A stretch of DNA of 64,000 nt, taken from NCBI RefSeq assembly GCF_036417845.1, contig NC_089979.1, positions 22,276,458 to 22,340,457 on the forward strand, given 5' to 3'. The notes under the pieces were generated by a model. That model was not told the DNA's origin. It did not search any database and was given only the letters and a program-made list of their open reading frames with translations. The position numbers were made by a program, and so were the translations under genes. The stretch is from Apteryx mantelli. Lineage: Eukaryota > Chordata > Aves > Apterygiformes > Apterygidae. This document shows, in pieces, positions 35,101 through 50,100 of this stretch. Each line of letters starts with the position of its first letter. Position 1 is the first letter of the stretch.

Positions 35101-38100
35101 GCAACATCTCATCAAGATCCTGAGTTTATTTGATCTAAGCAAACTAGAACATGTCCACTATTCCATACCCATTTACACTCCTGAGGTTAAGTGTATCACC
35201 AGACTGACTTCTTTATCAAATACTTCAGTAACAGATTTCAATCACTTTCAAAGGCCAGGCCGTGCTATGCCAACACCTAAAATACATTTATCCTAAGCCT
35301 TCTGCTTCCTGAAGAACCTGCCAGTTTTCCTCGAACATGCAATACAGCTATGGTTCTCCCTTCCCAGTATAAATATATTTGCTCCTTTAACTGGAAATAG
35401 CACTTGCCTATCAAGGGAAGGCAAATCTTTAAATAAACCAGCAATACAAGTAAGTCCTATTTCACACCCTGTGGTTGAGATTCCATACAAAATTAAGGTA
35501 TGTTTGGAGCATAGCTTTTAATACCATTAATACTAAACAAACAAACAAAGCCCCCTGCTCCTACAAGTTTTGTATTCTACTTGAATTCTTCTCTTTGATG
35601 CAAGTGACATCTCCCTCTTGTTGAAGTAACGTCAAATGAGTAGACAAAGCACAAACATTAAACAAGCTAACGCAGTAAGATGCTTAACACAAATTAGTTG
35701 AGTTTAGGAAATGAATGAAACCTCTTTTGAATTAAGAAAAGATTATTTCCTTCCCTTCTTTCAGAACAAGACAAATCAAGCTCTATTCAATTCAAACGTG
35801 ACATCTGATTAACTGCATGAAGTAGTAAAATTTCAAGGACAAAAAAAAAAAAAAAAAAAAAAAAAGATTCCAAGTTGTTATTTTAGCAACTCAGTTCTGT
35901 CAATTGTTAGCAGCTTACTTTTGCCTCTGACAATTCAATCAGAGCATTTTAATAAATGCAGGTTTGATTTGTCAAAGCTACTGATCCGTGCATAATGAGG
36001 GCAGAATTCATGTGCACATAACATGCTCTTTAGTCTTGAAATTCAGGTGAACATAGCAAAATAATATGTATGGCAGACATCTCACTCCAAAGACTTCTAC
36101 AGAAGAAACTTTGGCAACATATTTAAAAGTTTATGTAATCTTGTTCTCAGAAAACTTACATTTTTTTGCAGTGTGGGCATTTTGCCAGTGTGTTAAACCT
36201 CAGTTCCATCCACTGTAAAAAGAAAAAAAAGAAAAAAAAGTTGAAAAACTGGCCTGAGAAAGTGTTTGTTTTACTTCATGCTAAATGTCACTGTGAAAAC
36301 ATTTTGCTTCTCAGGCTTTCTCTGACTTGTTTCTTGCTTTCTTTCATAAATAAGATGCCCTTTTGTCAGTGGCAATTTAGGATTGGGCTTTCCATGTGAA
36401 AATTTCCCATGACTTGCCTTACTATCACAAGACTTGCTTGACGTAATGCGATTCCATCCACAGGCACAGTATAGGCAACACGATAACATTAATACAGTTT
36501 TTTTCCTCTTACTTTCAAGACTATGAACATACATTTATTTTGACACAGGGTGTTTTCTTTGGCACCATTAGACAGATGTATTTTCCCATCTTTCCCTAAC
36601 CCTTGCATCACTCGCTAAAATTAAGTGTTCATAGAAAGGTTAAAGAGTAAATGTACCTACTTCCTAAAACATAAGTTTTATGTAAATAAAAGAACACTAT
36701 TGGCTACTTAGATAACATTTTAAAGAGCTGACATATAAAAATATATATAGTATGGTCACAGCCTTCCATACAGAGACTGAAACCCATCTGGGATACAGCC
36801 TCAGCAAAAGTAACAACGTGTGCATTACCTTAAACAACAATACACAGTCATACATTAATTTTAAAATAGCGGTATTTGTTAAATTTCATTCTGTGATGAT
36901 ACAAGTTTTGAGCACCTGGTTTTAACATATTTACCTTAAACAGGGGGACAAGAATATTTCTCTTCTCTCTGCAAGTAGTTATACTGTAATGGCTTAAACT
37001 GTGATACAATTTAAAAACAAACCATCCATCCAACCAACTTCCCTTGCCACTTCCTTTACTCCAAGAGGGGTGAGGAACCGTTTAGATACTGAATATTGCT
37101 AGTACTACTGTCTCACAGGACTACATTATTTTCTTTTTTCTTGTGAAGTCTCCTTCCTCACATATAAAAGGCCAGGGAACTGCCATTGCCAATATGATAC
37201 AGTACAGTTCTATGATGGAAGTACACAAATTTGGGAACTCTTCAGTTTCTGCTCATCTTTTAACAGAAAAGTCCTAGTCTATCAAGAGATGTTGAGGGTA
37301 GGGGGAAGAGATCATCACTATTTGCCCTAGTCCGAGAAGGGTATCAATCCAGTTCTCACTTTGATTTCCAGGTATGATAAGCAAGAATTAACAGTTATGG
37401 CATTCTGGTCAAATATTTGTGTGTATCTTGCTGGTGTTCACATAAAGAAGGACCCAGTCTAAACATGGGACTCAACTCTTCTCTGCTGCCTTTCCCAACT
37501 GGACATGGTTGGCACAATTTCCTGGTTGAGTATACACATAATTCTCCCCTCCCCTGATAAATTATGGAAGAGTCACACTACAAGTTATTAGCACAAGAAC
37601 AAGCTATAGCACAGAATACTAATGCCTCCATTCAGATTCTCCTCATCTCAGTGAGAAATCAGAAGTCAGTCTACTGAAATGAGCAGTATTATTGTATCTG
37701 CTATAAACAAACAGATCCCATAATTGTACTGAATATAGGACCTAGACACATCACAGCACCATTTAAACACTGAGAATGAATTCATGATTCTACATACAAA
37801 CCTAAAATCACAGGCTTATAAAGCCTAGCCAATAGAATCTTACTCGCATCAAAAAGCTTGTGTCCCATAGTATTTAGAGTACGTTCTCCAGCTTTTGAAG
37901 GTCTCCCTCAGTGTTTTTTACTTCTAATGGGATTAATTCTCCATTAGAAAGAACTCCTTTAATTTTTTCTGGTTCCAAAGTATCAATTCACACTACAAGT
38001 TAAAAAAAAAAAAAAAAAAAAGGCAACCATATAAAGTATTTGTTTACAAAGACTCAGCCAAACTGTTTTCCCGTAATTCTAACTTCTATTTGACCAATTA

Positions 38101-41100
38101 AATGCCTGAAACGAAAACTTCTGTAGTACTCCTCACCTGAGTAATGCATTTCATGGACATTGATTCCACCTCCATATTCTTGCCACAGAAATATGTCAGC
38201 TATTCACATGCATCCATGTGAAGCACTAATCAGTTTCCCTTGGTTTTACAACAGGGGAAAAATGAGGTAACATGCAGTTGGTCAGTACTCAAGATGGAGA
38301 AAGACCTCTTCAGAGATATTCTTTCAGCTATTTAGATAACAATTCCAGAAATAGACAGAAGCCTAATTCCAGGACTTAAATTTAATATCTTTGTAATTCA
38401 ATTTTATTTCTGTACACTAGATTTATCTCTGGGTAGGCAACTCCACTTCCAAAGTTACTCATTATTGATTGTTGTATGGATTTTAAGATTCCTGATGAAT
38501 TATTGTTCATACTTTTTAATTGATATAAAAATACACTTAAATGCCTCCAAGCTCCAATTTTTGTGGGAAATAACAGAAGCACTGATAATCTGTTTTAATT
38601 GCAAGTTACCTGGAAGTCACAGAAGCATTCTGTTTTAATGATTTCTGCAGACACAGGAAATATTTTCACAAGAAAAAGAGATGAAGTCACCTTGACAAGT
38701 GATTCAAACTACAAGAATTCACATCATGTTTGCAACACAGAAAATGCCCTAAAAAAAATCTTATTTTCAAATAAATTCTAATTCTTGGAGTTTTGGTAGG
38801 TTTAATAAGTAGGTTAACCTCAGGTTTAAAGTGAGTACTTTAAAGCATCCTGGAATATAAGTGAAAATACTTAATCTTGTTTCAGGTTGTTAATAAAACT
38901 TGAGGTTACAGTTAGAGGATATTTAGCTTCCCAATAACAATACAAGAGAGATTTTTCTAATCAAAATAATACAATAAAACAATAATCCAAATCACTGACT
39001 AGATGTACTGAAACACTGATGTGAAGTTTGGGGAAATCTTAAATCTCAGCTGTGGACAAAGAAAAACATCAGTCAAAGAAATTACTGAAAGCTTGTTACA
39101 TTCTTTCTTCCTTCTGAGGGTAGGATTGTTATTAGCCCATTCAGTACAAGAATTTGGGGGGGGGGGGAGTACATGTACACATATACACATACTCACTTAC
39201 TGGTGGGTTTATACAGCTATACACAGCTGTCTGCCAAGGAAAGCCCGCCCCCACCCTCCCCTGGAGTCCTTTTGTAAAGCAAAACACCTACATTAAATTC
39301 TTTAGAAAACTGAGAAATGTTTTAATTTAAGTATTTCATTTAAGATTTGAAATTGATTAGTTCTGAAAAAGAAAACTGACAGAGCACAACTGACAAACTA
39401 CAGTGCTTAGCCTACAGCCTGCGGCTTCCACAGCTTCCTCCTGGCTTGTCTTCCTTGAGGGTCTATCTGAAAACAAGATAACAGCAGGAAGATGAGGGGG
39501 GAGCCGGGATCACCCCTCTCCTGCCCATCATCATTTCCAAAGGCAGCTCAGTCTCATCCCTCTCACAGCCACAAATCATCACAGGCAGAGACCCCTGGGA
39601 GTGGGGGTGGCGGAATGACTTACTACTAGCTGAAACATTAACTCAGCCACAGTCCAAGTCCAGAAGATCTTAAAAAAAGCCAAAACCAGATCAGACTGCA
39701 GTTTATCAGGACAGTCAAATTATCACCTTGGCCTCCTTTTCTGTTATACCACTTTTTTCCATTTGTCTGAACTCCAAATTTGCCAGAAACAATGGAAACC
39801 TAAACACAGAAAAGGCTATCAGATTATCCAAGATAAAAATCTAATGAATAAAAATGCCAGTAATTATTGATAGTTCAGCTATAGTATCAGTTCAGTCCTA
39901 AGTTATTTCTACATTTGCTTACATCTTCCATCTGCTATTTATAATTAAACAAAACATTCTAGCATAAAACCTGTCCAAAATACCACATATTTAAGTAGTT
40001 ATTTAAGTAGTACTTAATGATGCTCCATAGCGATGAGAGAATGCTGTGGATAATTTACAAAGAACAGGTATCAGAGTATAACACCAAAGTTGTCTTTCGG
40101 AACAAGAAGGGCGTAAAAACAAAACATCCCTAACATTTGTAGGGATAGGGAAAGCCCAGCCCATAATTATGCTTTTATATGGCATGAAGTTCCTTTAGAG
40201 AAGGTGGACAAATAGATACTCTTAGGAGACAACATAGAACAAGCAACAGACAATTTGAAGGTTTCCTCCCCAGCTTTTTTTTTTTTTTTTTTTTTTTTTA
40301 ACTGCCAAGTGAAGTAAAGGAAATACAAGTTTCAAATTTTCTAAAGATATTGAAAATTTCTTTCTAATGTACTATGAAACTGTAAATCAGTCTTGCTGGC
40401 AGATAGGTCTGTGAAGTTCCAAATGATGCAGTTTCCTAAAACAGCCGTTGGATCTGAAGTCACGTGTACAAACACTAATTAGAAAACTTAGCTTATTAGG
40501 GCACAATCTGGTAGTTACGGGCAAAAAGTAGCCTTTACATATTTTTTCTTATATTATCCTAATTTTTCAGAGCAGAATCCCACCTAAGGAAGTTCATATC
40601 GTAAACTACAGCATTAACTTGGTCCACACTTACAGAAACAGAATAGGGAAACTAAGATACATAAAACATCCATACTTATGAGAATATCCAAAGATAGACC
40701 AAGAGTTTAGTAAGGAGAATTTGACTTTGTAACACTGACCCTTCCTAATAAAACATTTTTAGATTAAACCATGTAGTAGAGATGCTCTTTTGTGTTAAGA
40801 GAACACATTAAAACTTTATACCATAACTCTCTACAGTATTGCTTTTGCCTATGCAGTTTTAAAGCACTGCTAAACAACACTGTAATTGTGTTACAGAATT
40901 AAATTATGACTCTGTACCAGACTACAGCATTCACCCAGGCACCTAAGTTTGTAACATGCTATATATATAAAAAACAAACAAGCAAACCCCCACCAGGACC
41001 ACTCCATCTCTCTCTAGTTACATAGTTATGGACTTCTGTTCTTCAGCAAGGATTATATTAGGATTAAATATATATATATATACATACATACACACACATA

Positions 41101-44100
41101 CTCACATATGTATGTATGCTTATATATGGGCTGAATTAATAGAAAGAATGTTTCTCAAGCATCTAATATTTTTTCAAATGCTACATGTAAATTCACAAAT
41201 CAAGTTGCTATTCTCCTTAAAAAATGTGTCAAAGCCACCTTCTGCTCCATACATTCTTCATCTGCTAGAGTAGTTAAGCCATTGTTCTTGAAATTTTGCC
41301 TCACATTCATGGATCAGTGAGCAAGTCTATTCCATTATAAAACCCATCACAAGTAAACCTTTGTCTCACTATGGATATAAGCTAACATGGAGCACAAATT
41401 CCATCTACTTTCACGAGACGCACTTGAGACATCTCAGGCCCTTACATATCTTATAAGCCTTTGTACCAGGGACATAACACTAATGACTATGCAGGTCAGA
41501 CAGCTATACCACTTATCTTAGCCGTTTCTTAGAACTAACAAACCCAACAAACACTCTAGCGCTGCTGAATGGTGAAGTTAAAGCTAATACACCTTCTTAT
41601 GTACTGCAAAATTCAAATACGGCAGCCCCTTATTTATGTTAAAGGCTGCAAAAATGGCTTACAGCAAAATAGTATTTTTGCATTCTTTGCTACAAAAGGG
41701 GAAGAAACTTTCAGCCTCAGATATAAACCAAAATCTCCAGTCCCATAACAACTGACTGATATGCTAATGGAAAGAGCTATGATGAACAGCTTCCAGGGTC
41801 CATACGGCAATGGCAGAACCTGTACCATCTTAGCTACTGCTAAACGTGACTATCATTGCAAGTCAAAACAAAACCTAGAAGTATGAATTCCTTTTTCAGT
41901 ACTGTCCACTCTCACATCTCTAAGAAATAACTCTGACTTTGAGCTTCATCCATCAATACATGGAAGGAACATTGGAAGTTTCCTTGAAAATGTGTGTGTA
42001 GATAATGAAATACCGACTATAAATCCATGGCAATATGCACACAGATGGAACTTTAGTTTCTTGACAGTACTGTAGAGTGAGGTGATATGCTCTTAGAAAC
42101 GCTTACAATAGTTTGAGTGATAGCACATTTAAGTGAGAAGGAGAATCTGGTACTTTACTTACAAGGAACGTATTTCCACAGTGACCACATACCACTCTAG
42201 TTCCGTCTGGTTGAACTGGCAAGGCAGGCTGAGCTGGCTGCTCTTCTGGAATCAGCATTACTGGACCAAGAGTAATGATGCGTCTACTGTGTTAAGAACA
42301 TTAGATGTACATGTAATTAAGCTAGCAAAGGGGAATGACGATGCATTTAGGCAATTAGCTCAGTCAGTCACTACCAAATACGTTACACTTCTAAATTATA
42401 ATCTAATTTTTAAGCAGATGATGCATCCAGTTTGGTCTCTCTCATTGTCAGTGTTTTCTTTTTCCACTTTGAAAACATTTTCTTTCATTATAAGATCATC
42501 CATGCATGCCAGATCCCTGTAGAGATCAAAGACTCACGATCATATGGCAGAAACACCTTAGGAAAAATCTTAATATCCAGGCTGAGCAAGGCTGTGAATT
42601 GGAATGCACACATCTATATTGAAACAAGTAGGAGAGTAAGGATTCTTTCATAACCTAGCTCTCCTTCCCAAGTCAGATATTGCTTCTTCTCACACTACTA
42701 AAAATGAGTCAATGTAAGTAGCCTCTCTGAATTTTTATGGTAAAAGTTCCATTCAAAGGGAGTGAATTAAAGAAAAAAAAGCACTTATGTTTGACTAAAC
42801 ACACCAATCAATTTACTTTAAGAAAACAGAAAAAAAAGAAAATCAAATTTTAAGTATTCCTTTTTATGTTTAATGTGTTTCCAATTTAATTATACAATTT
42901 GTCCATCAAAAAAATGACAGTACACAAATTAAGCAATTCAGAGCAGAATGAGGATCAGGCTTCCTGGTATGAAAGAAGTGAAGGGAAAACTAAAAGTATC
43001 ATTTAATTTGCACTGCATCTCTCCCCATATACAGCAAAATTTGTGGCCTGTGCGGCCTTCCTTCAGGCTGAAGCCTTCTATTTAGGGCATATTCCTCAAC
43101 TCTCTGCTTCAAAGTACTGTGATTTTGCTCATCTTCCACTAAGCCAGATACATAGGCTATCTTAGGGAAGCTGCTGAAGAGACACATACTTTCAGGAAAT
43201 ATTTTAATAAAACTGGGGAGCTTCAGATTCAGTCTTGTCACCAACCATATCATGCATTACAACTGAAGCATCTCATGAACACTTTTTGAAAAGATATTTG
43301 CAATTTTTTTTATGTTTTTCCAATACTGCATTAGTAAAAAACCCTCCCCATTCCCTAGCCCCAAATCTCATGCAATGATCCAAAACTAGAAGAGCCAACA
43401 GGCTGGTGGCTATGGCACACAATGTGATAGAACTTCCACTCGAGTATCTGCAGATCCAGCCCTCGCTTCAGTTTCTCCCATTAGTGCTGCACCACTTAGA
43501 ACCAAATTACTCCTAGCTCAGTGGGATCTTCAGCGCTATAAGCCCAATGGTAAGAATGCTCACACTGGCAATTGCATTTGTCTCCATTATAGCAAATGGG
43601 TAAACTAAAGTAAAAGATTTGAGAGGAGAGATGTTACCTCAGGGTAACAAAGAAGTGAAGACAGAAATGAGGCCAATCTATTGCCCCTTCTCTCCTTTCA
43701 TTCTGAAATCTTTATTCTGAATGAGGCAGAGAGAGCAACCTGTGCATTTACAGCAATTAACTCTGTAGGAAATTATGAACGCTACTTCCCAAAAGTGAGA
43801 AGTGGTTTTCTTCTCTGTTGTTCTTTACATCATGTGTTCCTTATACAATATCTAATAAATGGGAAATACACAATTGAGACTATCACTAAATACAACAGAA
43901 GAACAGTTAAGTTTTCCCTCTTTGAGGAAGTTAATCTAAAAATCAAAATGACACCACCACTATCTGTCTATGCAGTAATTCCCTAATGCTCTGTTAGTGT
44001 CTGTGCACAGCTCTGCTCAGGCTTGAATCTTTTCTAGTTTTAAATATTCAACGCATGGTGTGTCAATGCTTTAAAGAAAATGATACAAAGCATTTACAGT

Positions 44101-47100
44101 TTGTTTACTCTTACCAGTTTGGTCGTGGACAACCTATTTTCCGAGATGTATCCTTACAGATAAGGAGACAATTACATTGACATCTAACATACTTCTTCCC
44201 TGAAGGAGGGTTTTTGATTGGCTAAATGAAGAACCACATAACACACATCAGAAGTCGTAGCAATTCACTTTTTCCATACACCCCCCCCCATAAAAGTATA
44301 AACAAAACACAACAACTTACATGACAAATTTATATTAACAGAGAAATACAGTTCTTACAGAAGGAAACCTGAGAGTCAGAATAAAATTGAAAGTTTTCTC
44401 TCTCTCCCCAAAGAAAGAGAAAGAAGATGCATATTTTCTCACCAGAACATCTTTGGCAACAAACAAAAGATTCTGCATTAATATTTTAGCAATAAAGAAT
44501 TCAAGTCTTCAGTATAGCTCTTTTTTCAAATGTAAGCTTAAGCAGTGATATATTTTTCAAAAAACAGTTAAAATATCAAGAAAGCCTCCTTGCCTGGTAC
44601 AAGGACTTTATTCAGAAATAAAAGAACCAAAGTCTGGCTCACAGTTACTAAGAGAATATGCAGACATTACTGAACTGTCACCTTATTTTAAACTGTACTG
44701 AAATTGTCTTCCTCAAAGCTGGGAGTCAAGTTTCTGGGTTCCTTTCAAACAGGAAAATCACAGCTCTCAAAAGCTGTACAATCCTTTGTTTGGCCTGAAA
44801 CATTATATATTGGCAAGAAAAGTTCTCTACTCTCACTTCTCTTTTAAGTGAAAAACATTTTCCTACGGATTTAAGGCTTCTTGTTCTTTGAGTATGATTA
44901 AAAGTTGTTCCTTCCCATAAATTACAATCCACTATTTTCCATGTAAATGCCCCCAAATAACTGTGGAACACCGCAGTATCAGATGCCAAAACTGTCAGGC
45001 AGAAAAACTAGAAGGATCTCAAGAGCTAAAGACTTGAATTAAGAAGCAGGTGGCGGGGGTGGGGGGCAGGTACAAAAGGGCCTGTAACCACTGCAGTAGG
45101 CGGAACAAAACCTACGATTCCTATGTTTTAAAATTATCATGCTATGGTTTGTTAGCATCCTGACAAATTGATTGAATGTATTTCAGGAGGAAAACACAGC
45201 TCCAGGGGAATATGTACGGGTCAGGCACTTTTGTTTCTCCTACTCTTAAAAATAATTAAATTCTTTATTTCTTTCACCATTCTTTACATATGAGTAATTA
45301 CTTAAAATCTTTGCTTTTTATCCTCTGCCTCAGAATGAAACATTTCAACCAGTAAACTCAATAATATGAAGATTTATTCCAGCTGCTTATGATCATCCTT
45401 GGGCTAGCAATCCTTGAACTTGCATGCTAGCACACTAACAGTTGTACTGACAGATCCTTTGTAGGGATGTCAGTGAGCAACTCACCCTTTGCAGGTAAGG
45501 ACATGAATTCCAACAGCTACACAGTTCTACCTTTCCCCCTTCCCTCCACAAAAAGAAAATGCTGAAAATCCATTTTTACCGTAGCTTCATTGCAAACTGT
45601 GCACTTCACAACATGTTGGTGTAGCTTGCCATCCAAATTGATTAGTGATTGGCACACGCGGCAGTTTATTACAGGAACACCACTGGCATCCGGACTTGCA
45701 ATTGCAGTATATGGAGGTGGAAGCTCTGCTGCAAGAGATCATGAAACCTCAGCTGAAAAACCAAACAGGGAATCCTAAAACACCATAAACAAATATAATC
45801 TCTAAAAGCCACAACCTTAAAGAAAAAAAAAGTTAGTGGTTAGTATAAACATAAGACAAATTTAAGCTTACTTTCCCCTCCCTCATAACCACTATGTAAT
45901 GGTACATCAATCCTAGTTCTACATAAAGTATATCAGCAATATGAACACTCCATAAACTGCCCCAGAAAGGCAGATTAGTTGAAAGGCTCATCTCTGCAAC
46001 CCTATTTATTTTTAAACCAACTTTTAAGAAGTTTAGAAAGAAAAAAAGAAAAAAAAAACACCACAGATTAGCAGAAATCAGAAATTGGCTTCTGAAGGAA
46101 AACGGAAGATTAAACAAGATATACATAGTCCAGGTAGACAGAAGAGTCATAATCAGCCATTACAAACATCTGGAGAGACTGATACAAAGACAAGTGTGTA
46201 TAACACAGCACCCAATAGTACTGTAAGAATACAGAAAAGTCCTATGAAGTTAAGGAAGTAACGTATGGAAATGAATAGTTCCAAAAGACCAAGGTATTTA
46301 GCCTCAACTAGCATTTGTGCATATATTGCATAATTAACAGAAGTCAGGACTCTGAATTTAAAAGAGCAGAGATGAGTGCATACGCAACAGATCCTGCAAC
46401 AATCCAGGCCAGGTCTTTGATGGAAGATGACAGAAAATGCTTCTTTTTTGAGGTGCAACAGATTACTGTTATCTTGAAGAAAGAAGCTGAGCTGAACCTT
46501 TAGAGCTTCTGCTTCTAAGGCTTCCAAATATTTTTGTTGACCAAAAGTCTAAACATGAATGCACAAGGAGGTTTTCAGTCACTTAAAACAGATCAAGGCA
46601 ATGGAGAAATGCAACGCCTTAATGTCCCTATGGAAGAGCAGATTTCATCTTCACCAGTCTTGAGTCCATGAAAGGCCAGGAAGGAAACATTCAAAAATCT
46701 TTCTAAGTTTAAGAATCCATGGAACATAAACAATTCATCATATCAAACTCTTAAAAGCTGATCAGCACAATTATTTGTCATGTAATAGCTTAGGGCTTTA
46801 TTTCATCAAGAAGCTCAGGGTTCCTCAGGTAAACAAGTAAGAAGTGGGCATATGGTACAACGGAGACAAGTCCAAAGCTGCAAAGTATTATAAATGAGTT
46901 GTCTAAAGAAAAAAAAAAAAAAACAACCTATGACCTACTCAATAAGCTATTTTGTAATTGCATCCAAAAAGCCAATAAAAACTTCAGACAAGCAATGAGA
47001 GATCAGTCTTCCTTCAGTTTACCAACAACACTGAAAAAAGCTGAGTCTGGTGGAAAAAATTCACAAGCTGCTATCAAAGCTGACAAGCCCAAGCATTAAG

Positions 47101-50100
47101 TTTACATCTATAAAGAAACACCCATTGGTCCTTCACTCTATTTTAATGAGAATACTGGAGAGATTCAAAAAACCCAATCTGTCCTTAGGATCCAAAGATT
47201 ATTGCAAAACTTTAAAGCAACAGTATTATTCAGCATTCTTTCTCTTTGTTGCTTGCCATATAAACTATCCAGATCAGTACTTGGGTTTAGCTCACCAAGG
47301 CAGAAGCAGAAAGGTGGACATGTTGAAGAAGTTTGGCAACTGGAAGCATTCCCAAGCCCATTAGATCACCATAACTGCATAAAACATAACTGCATAATAT
47401 GCAGAAAACAGTTTTGGAATTTGGACAATTGAAACAGCAGTTCTCAGCTATGAGCATGAAAGTTAGGGTTGCTGCAAGGGTTTTTTCATTTTGGCCATAA
47501 GCAGGCTGCTTAACTGTTCTGGTCTGAGCAAACAGTAAAATCTCCAACTACAGGAACAGGTAGCCATAAAATAAAAAGCATGTCCAGCGGACTAAATACC
47601 AAATTCTCTGTCAGTAAATTCCTACAGTTCAATCCCAGCTCTGAGACCTCTTCTCTGAAAGGCTGCTATCCTGTAATTGAACTTTGCTTTGTTCTCTCTA
47701 TTTCATGGATGAGCTTTCAAATCCTATCAGCTGGGCACAGGGCAACTGTATCTAAAAAAAAAGAAAGAAAAAAAAAAAAGCAGGCAATAAATATCTTTAA
47801 GGATACTAGAATGTAAAAAAAGAAAAACCCCAAACCTCCGAGCCCTTCAGCTTTGCATGATCTTGGAATACTTTAAGTATTAGCAAGTGTATATACAGAT
47901 TTCTAGATATGTAAAAGATTCTACTTCCACTTGCAAGTGACAACTCTTAGGTTTTTCAAAACTGGTCAAAAAGGTGTATGAGCGCACACATACACTCAGT
48001 CTCTTCTCCAGCGTCATCCTGGAGCTGCTTGGCTCCCAGGTAAGCAAATTCTCTATTGCTGTCCTGCTGTCTCAGCAAGTTTAAGATACCAAGCAAATAA
48101 CACCTGCTTTTCAGAGTAGTGCTGCAGCAAATAACATTTGCTACACTACAGAAAGCCTGAGGTATCTTGGCATGCAACCTTCAAACTTAACAAAAACTTG
48201 CATTTGGAAGAGTTCCAAGAATCAAACCAGCAAAACCCCCAAAAGTTAAGTTAAATAAAATTATACTGGGGGGTAAAAAGGAGAATAAAGATTTTCCCCC
48301 ACCATTTGCTGCTCATTAAATAAGTTGTTAATAAAAATGTTGACAGCTTTCAAAACACCTTAATATATGAACCTTGGTATGTCTTGACAGCTTAAATCTC
48401 AGGCTAAATACAGCATCTATAATACAGTTCATAAAGGTCCATCATGTTGGATGTGACTGACGGTAGGCAAGTTTCACTTATGCACCATAGGTCTCAGTAC
48501 AAACTCAGTGAGATAACTGTATGTCCTGCTACTGACATTCCAGTTTACAGCTGTATTATCAGTTTGTTTCTTCTCGAGAAACATAATAGTAACTGGATCA
48601 GCAAGAGTAGCAAAATGCCCTGCCACGCAGTACATCTGACTCTAAGCTACCATTTCACACACCCCAACACCCCTCACAGGATAGAGACGCTGTGGAAGAA
48701 ATCACAATTCAACCTTAGAAAACTCTTGAAGAGCTTGCGCACTTTCCTCCTCTTTGATATGCAAAAAAGCAAAAACTACAGGGAACAGCTTTGTCAGTTT
48801 GCCTTGGTCAAAGAGAAACTAAGTGACACAGGACCTATACAGAAGATGGTTTTGTTTTTGTTTAAAAAGAAGAAGAAAAAAATCTTTGTCTTCTCTGGGG
48901 GTGGGGGAGGAGGCAGGGGGAGAAGGAGGTGGCAGGGAAGGGAAGTTAGTGATCTATTTCAGTGCCTCCCTTAGTTCACACTAATACTGTTTTATGGGCA
49001 GACAGGCTATCAGAAACTGGTAGTTAAGGACTGAGAATAGAAGTCGATGAAAAAGCTTGCTGTATAATGTAGAACGAGAAAGCTGAAAAAAATCACTCTA
49101 TACTGGAGGCAGAGTTGATGGTCCCACCCTTTGTTTGCACAAGAAGTTTCTTAAGCATTGTGCCCTGGGACGACATCCAAGCCATCTCTTCTTTCTTGGC
49201 TCCACTACTAGGAACACCAAACCACTCACTACCAGGATTCAAAAGCATCCAAGCATCCACCACCTCACATTGAAAAGGGTCAACTGGATCTCAACTGCAG
49301 CCCAACAAGTGAAGAGGAGATGACCTCTTCCAAACCATGGCCTCCCCAATTTAAAGCTCGGGATTATGTATTTGGCAAGGTAGATAATTGCAAACATGGA
49401 CATAAATCTGTACATTTGGGTGGTAGTTTTGAGTGCAGAGGGTTTCTTCCTCCTTCCTCTATCCCTCCAGCTCCACAGTGTTAGCTAATAATAAACAGAA
49501 AAGTGCTGTGGAAAGGGGTTTTAAAAGTAAACTTCATTTCCCCTTGAGAATGCTTCTTCTCCCTAGACCTGACGCGGGCTTGGGAGAGAGATAAAGACTG
49601 TCTGTCAGCTAAAAAGACTGTCTAGCTTGTGTAGACAGGGAGTTGCTAAGGATAACTGACAGATACAGAGCAATGAAGCTAGAGCTACGTAGTCTCTATA
49701 ATACTTTTGCAAAACAGAAGGGGAATTTTTAGACTGGCATATATGAAGTGCTGCTTGTACAATTGCTTAGGACCGATTAAGCAAGAGATTCTAAACCTCT
49801 AAAAGTATGTCTGACATTTAAGAAAGCTCTACAGTTCCTCCTCCATTTTGAAAACAAGGCCACTTCTCATCTCAAGCACTTCACTTCCTCACTTCTCTGA
49901 GGGAGGAAGTACCACCTGTGCCAAGTTAGTTAACATGAGTTATAGATATTCACCAGAGACACAACAGGATACAACCATTAACTGAAGTGAGCATTTGGGC
50001 CAAACATTAGTCACTGATCTAACATATTTTCATTACTTATTAAATACATAATGACTTTTAAAATAGATTGAAACATATACAACAGTATCAGTTACAGAGT

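Larger units (their letters stand above)
30311..36159 (-). other. PIP4P2: PIP4P2 intron 5
   Basis: 5.8 kb with GT-AG ends. It contains a 16-bp direct tandem duplication (30778-30809), a 16-A run (33746-33761) and a 25-A run (35841-35865). No coding exon, RNA gene or intact mobile element was recognised. Confidence 0.8.
36213..42162 (-). other. PIP4P2: PIP4P2 intron 4
   Basis: 5.9 kb with GT-AG ends. Contents: a 25-T run (40275-40299, plus strand), a 20-A run (38002-38021), a 12-G run (39156-39167), a palindromic AT/TACA microsatellite (41062-41127) and a GC-richer patch at about 39410-39620 of unknown nature. No coding exon was recognised. Introns 2 (44222-45579) and 3 (42287-44114) are short and hold nothing notable. 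Confidence 0.8.

Noticed and set aside
48444-48974. 176-codon plus-strand frame in PIP4P2 intron 1
   Set aside because: It ends in lysine and glycine/arginine runs from A- and G-rich repeats, has no recognisable domain, and lies antisense in an intron.
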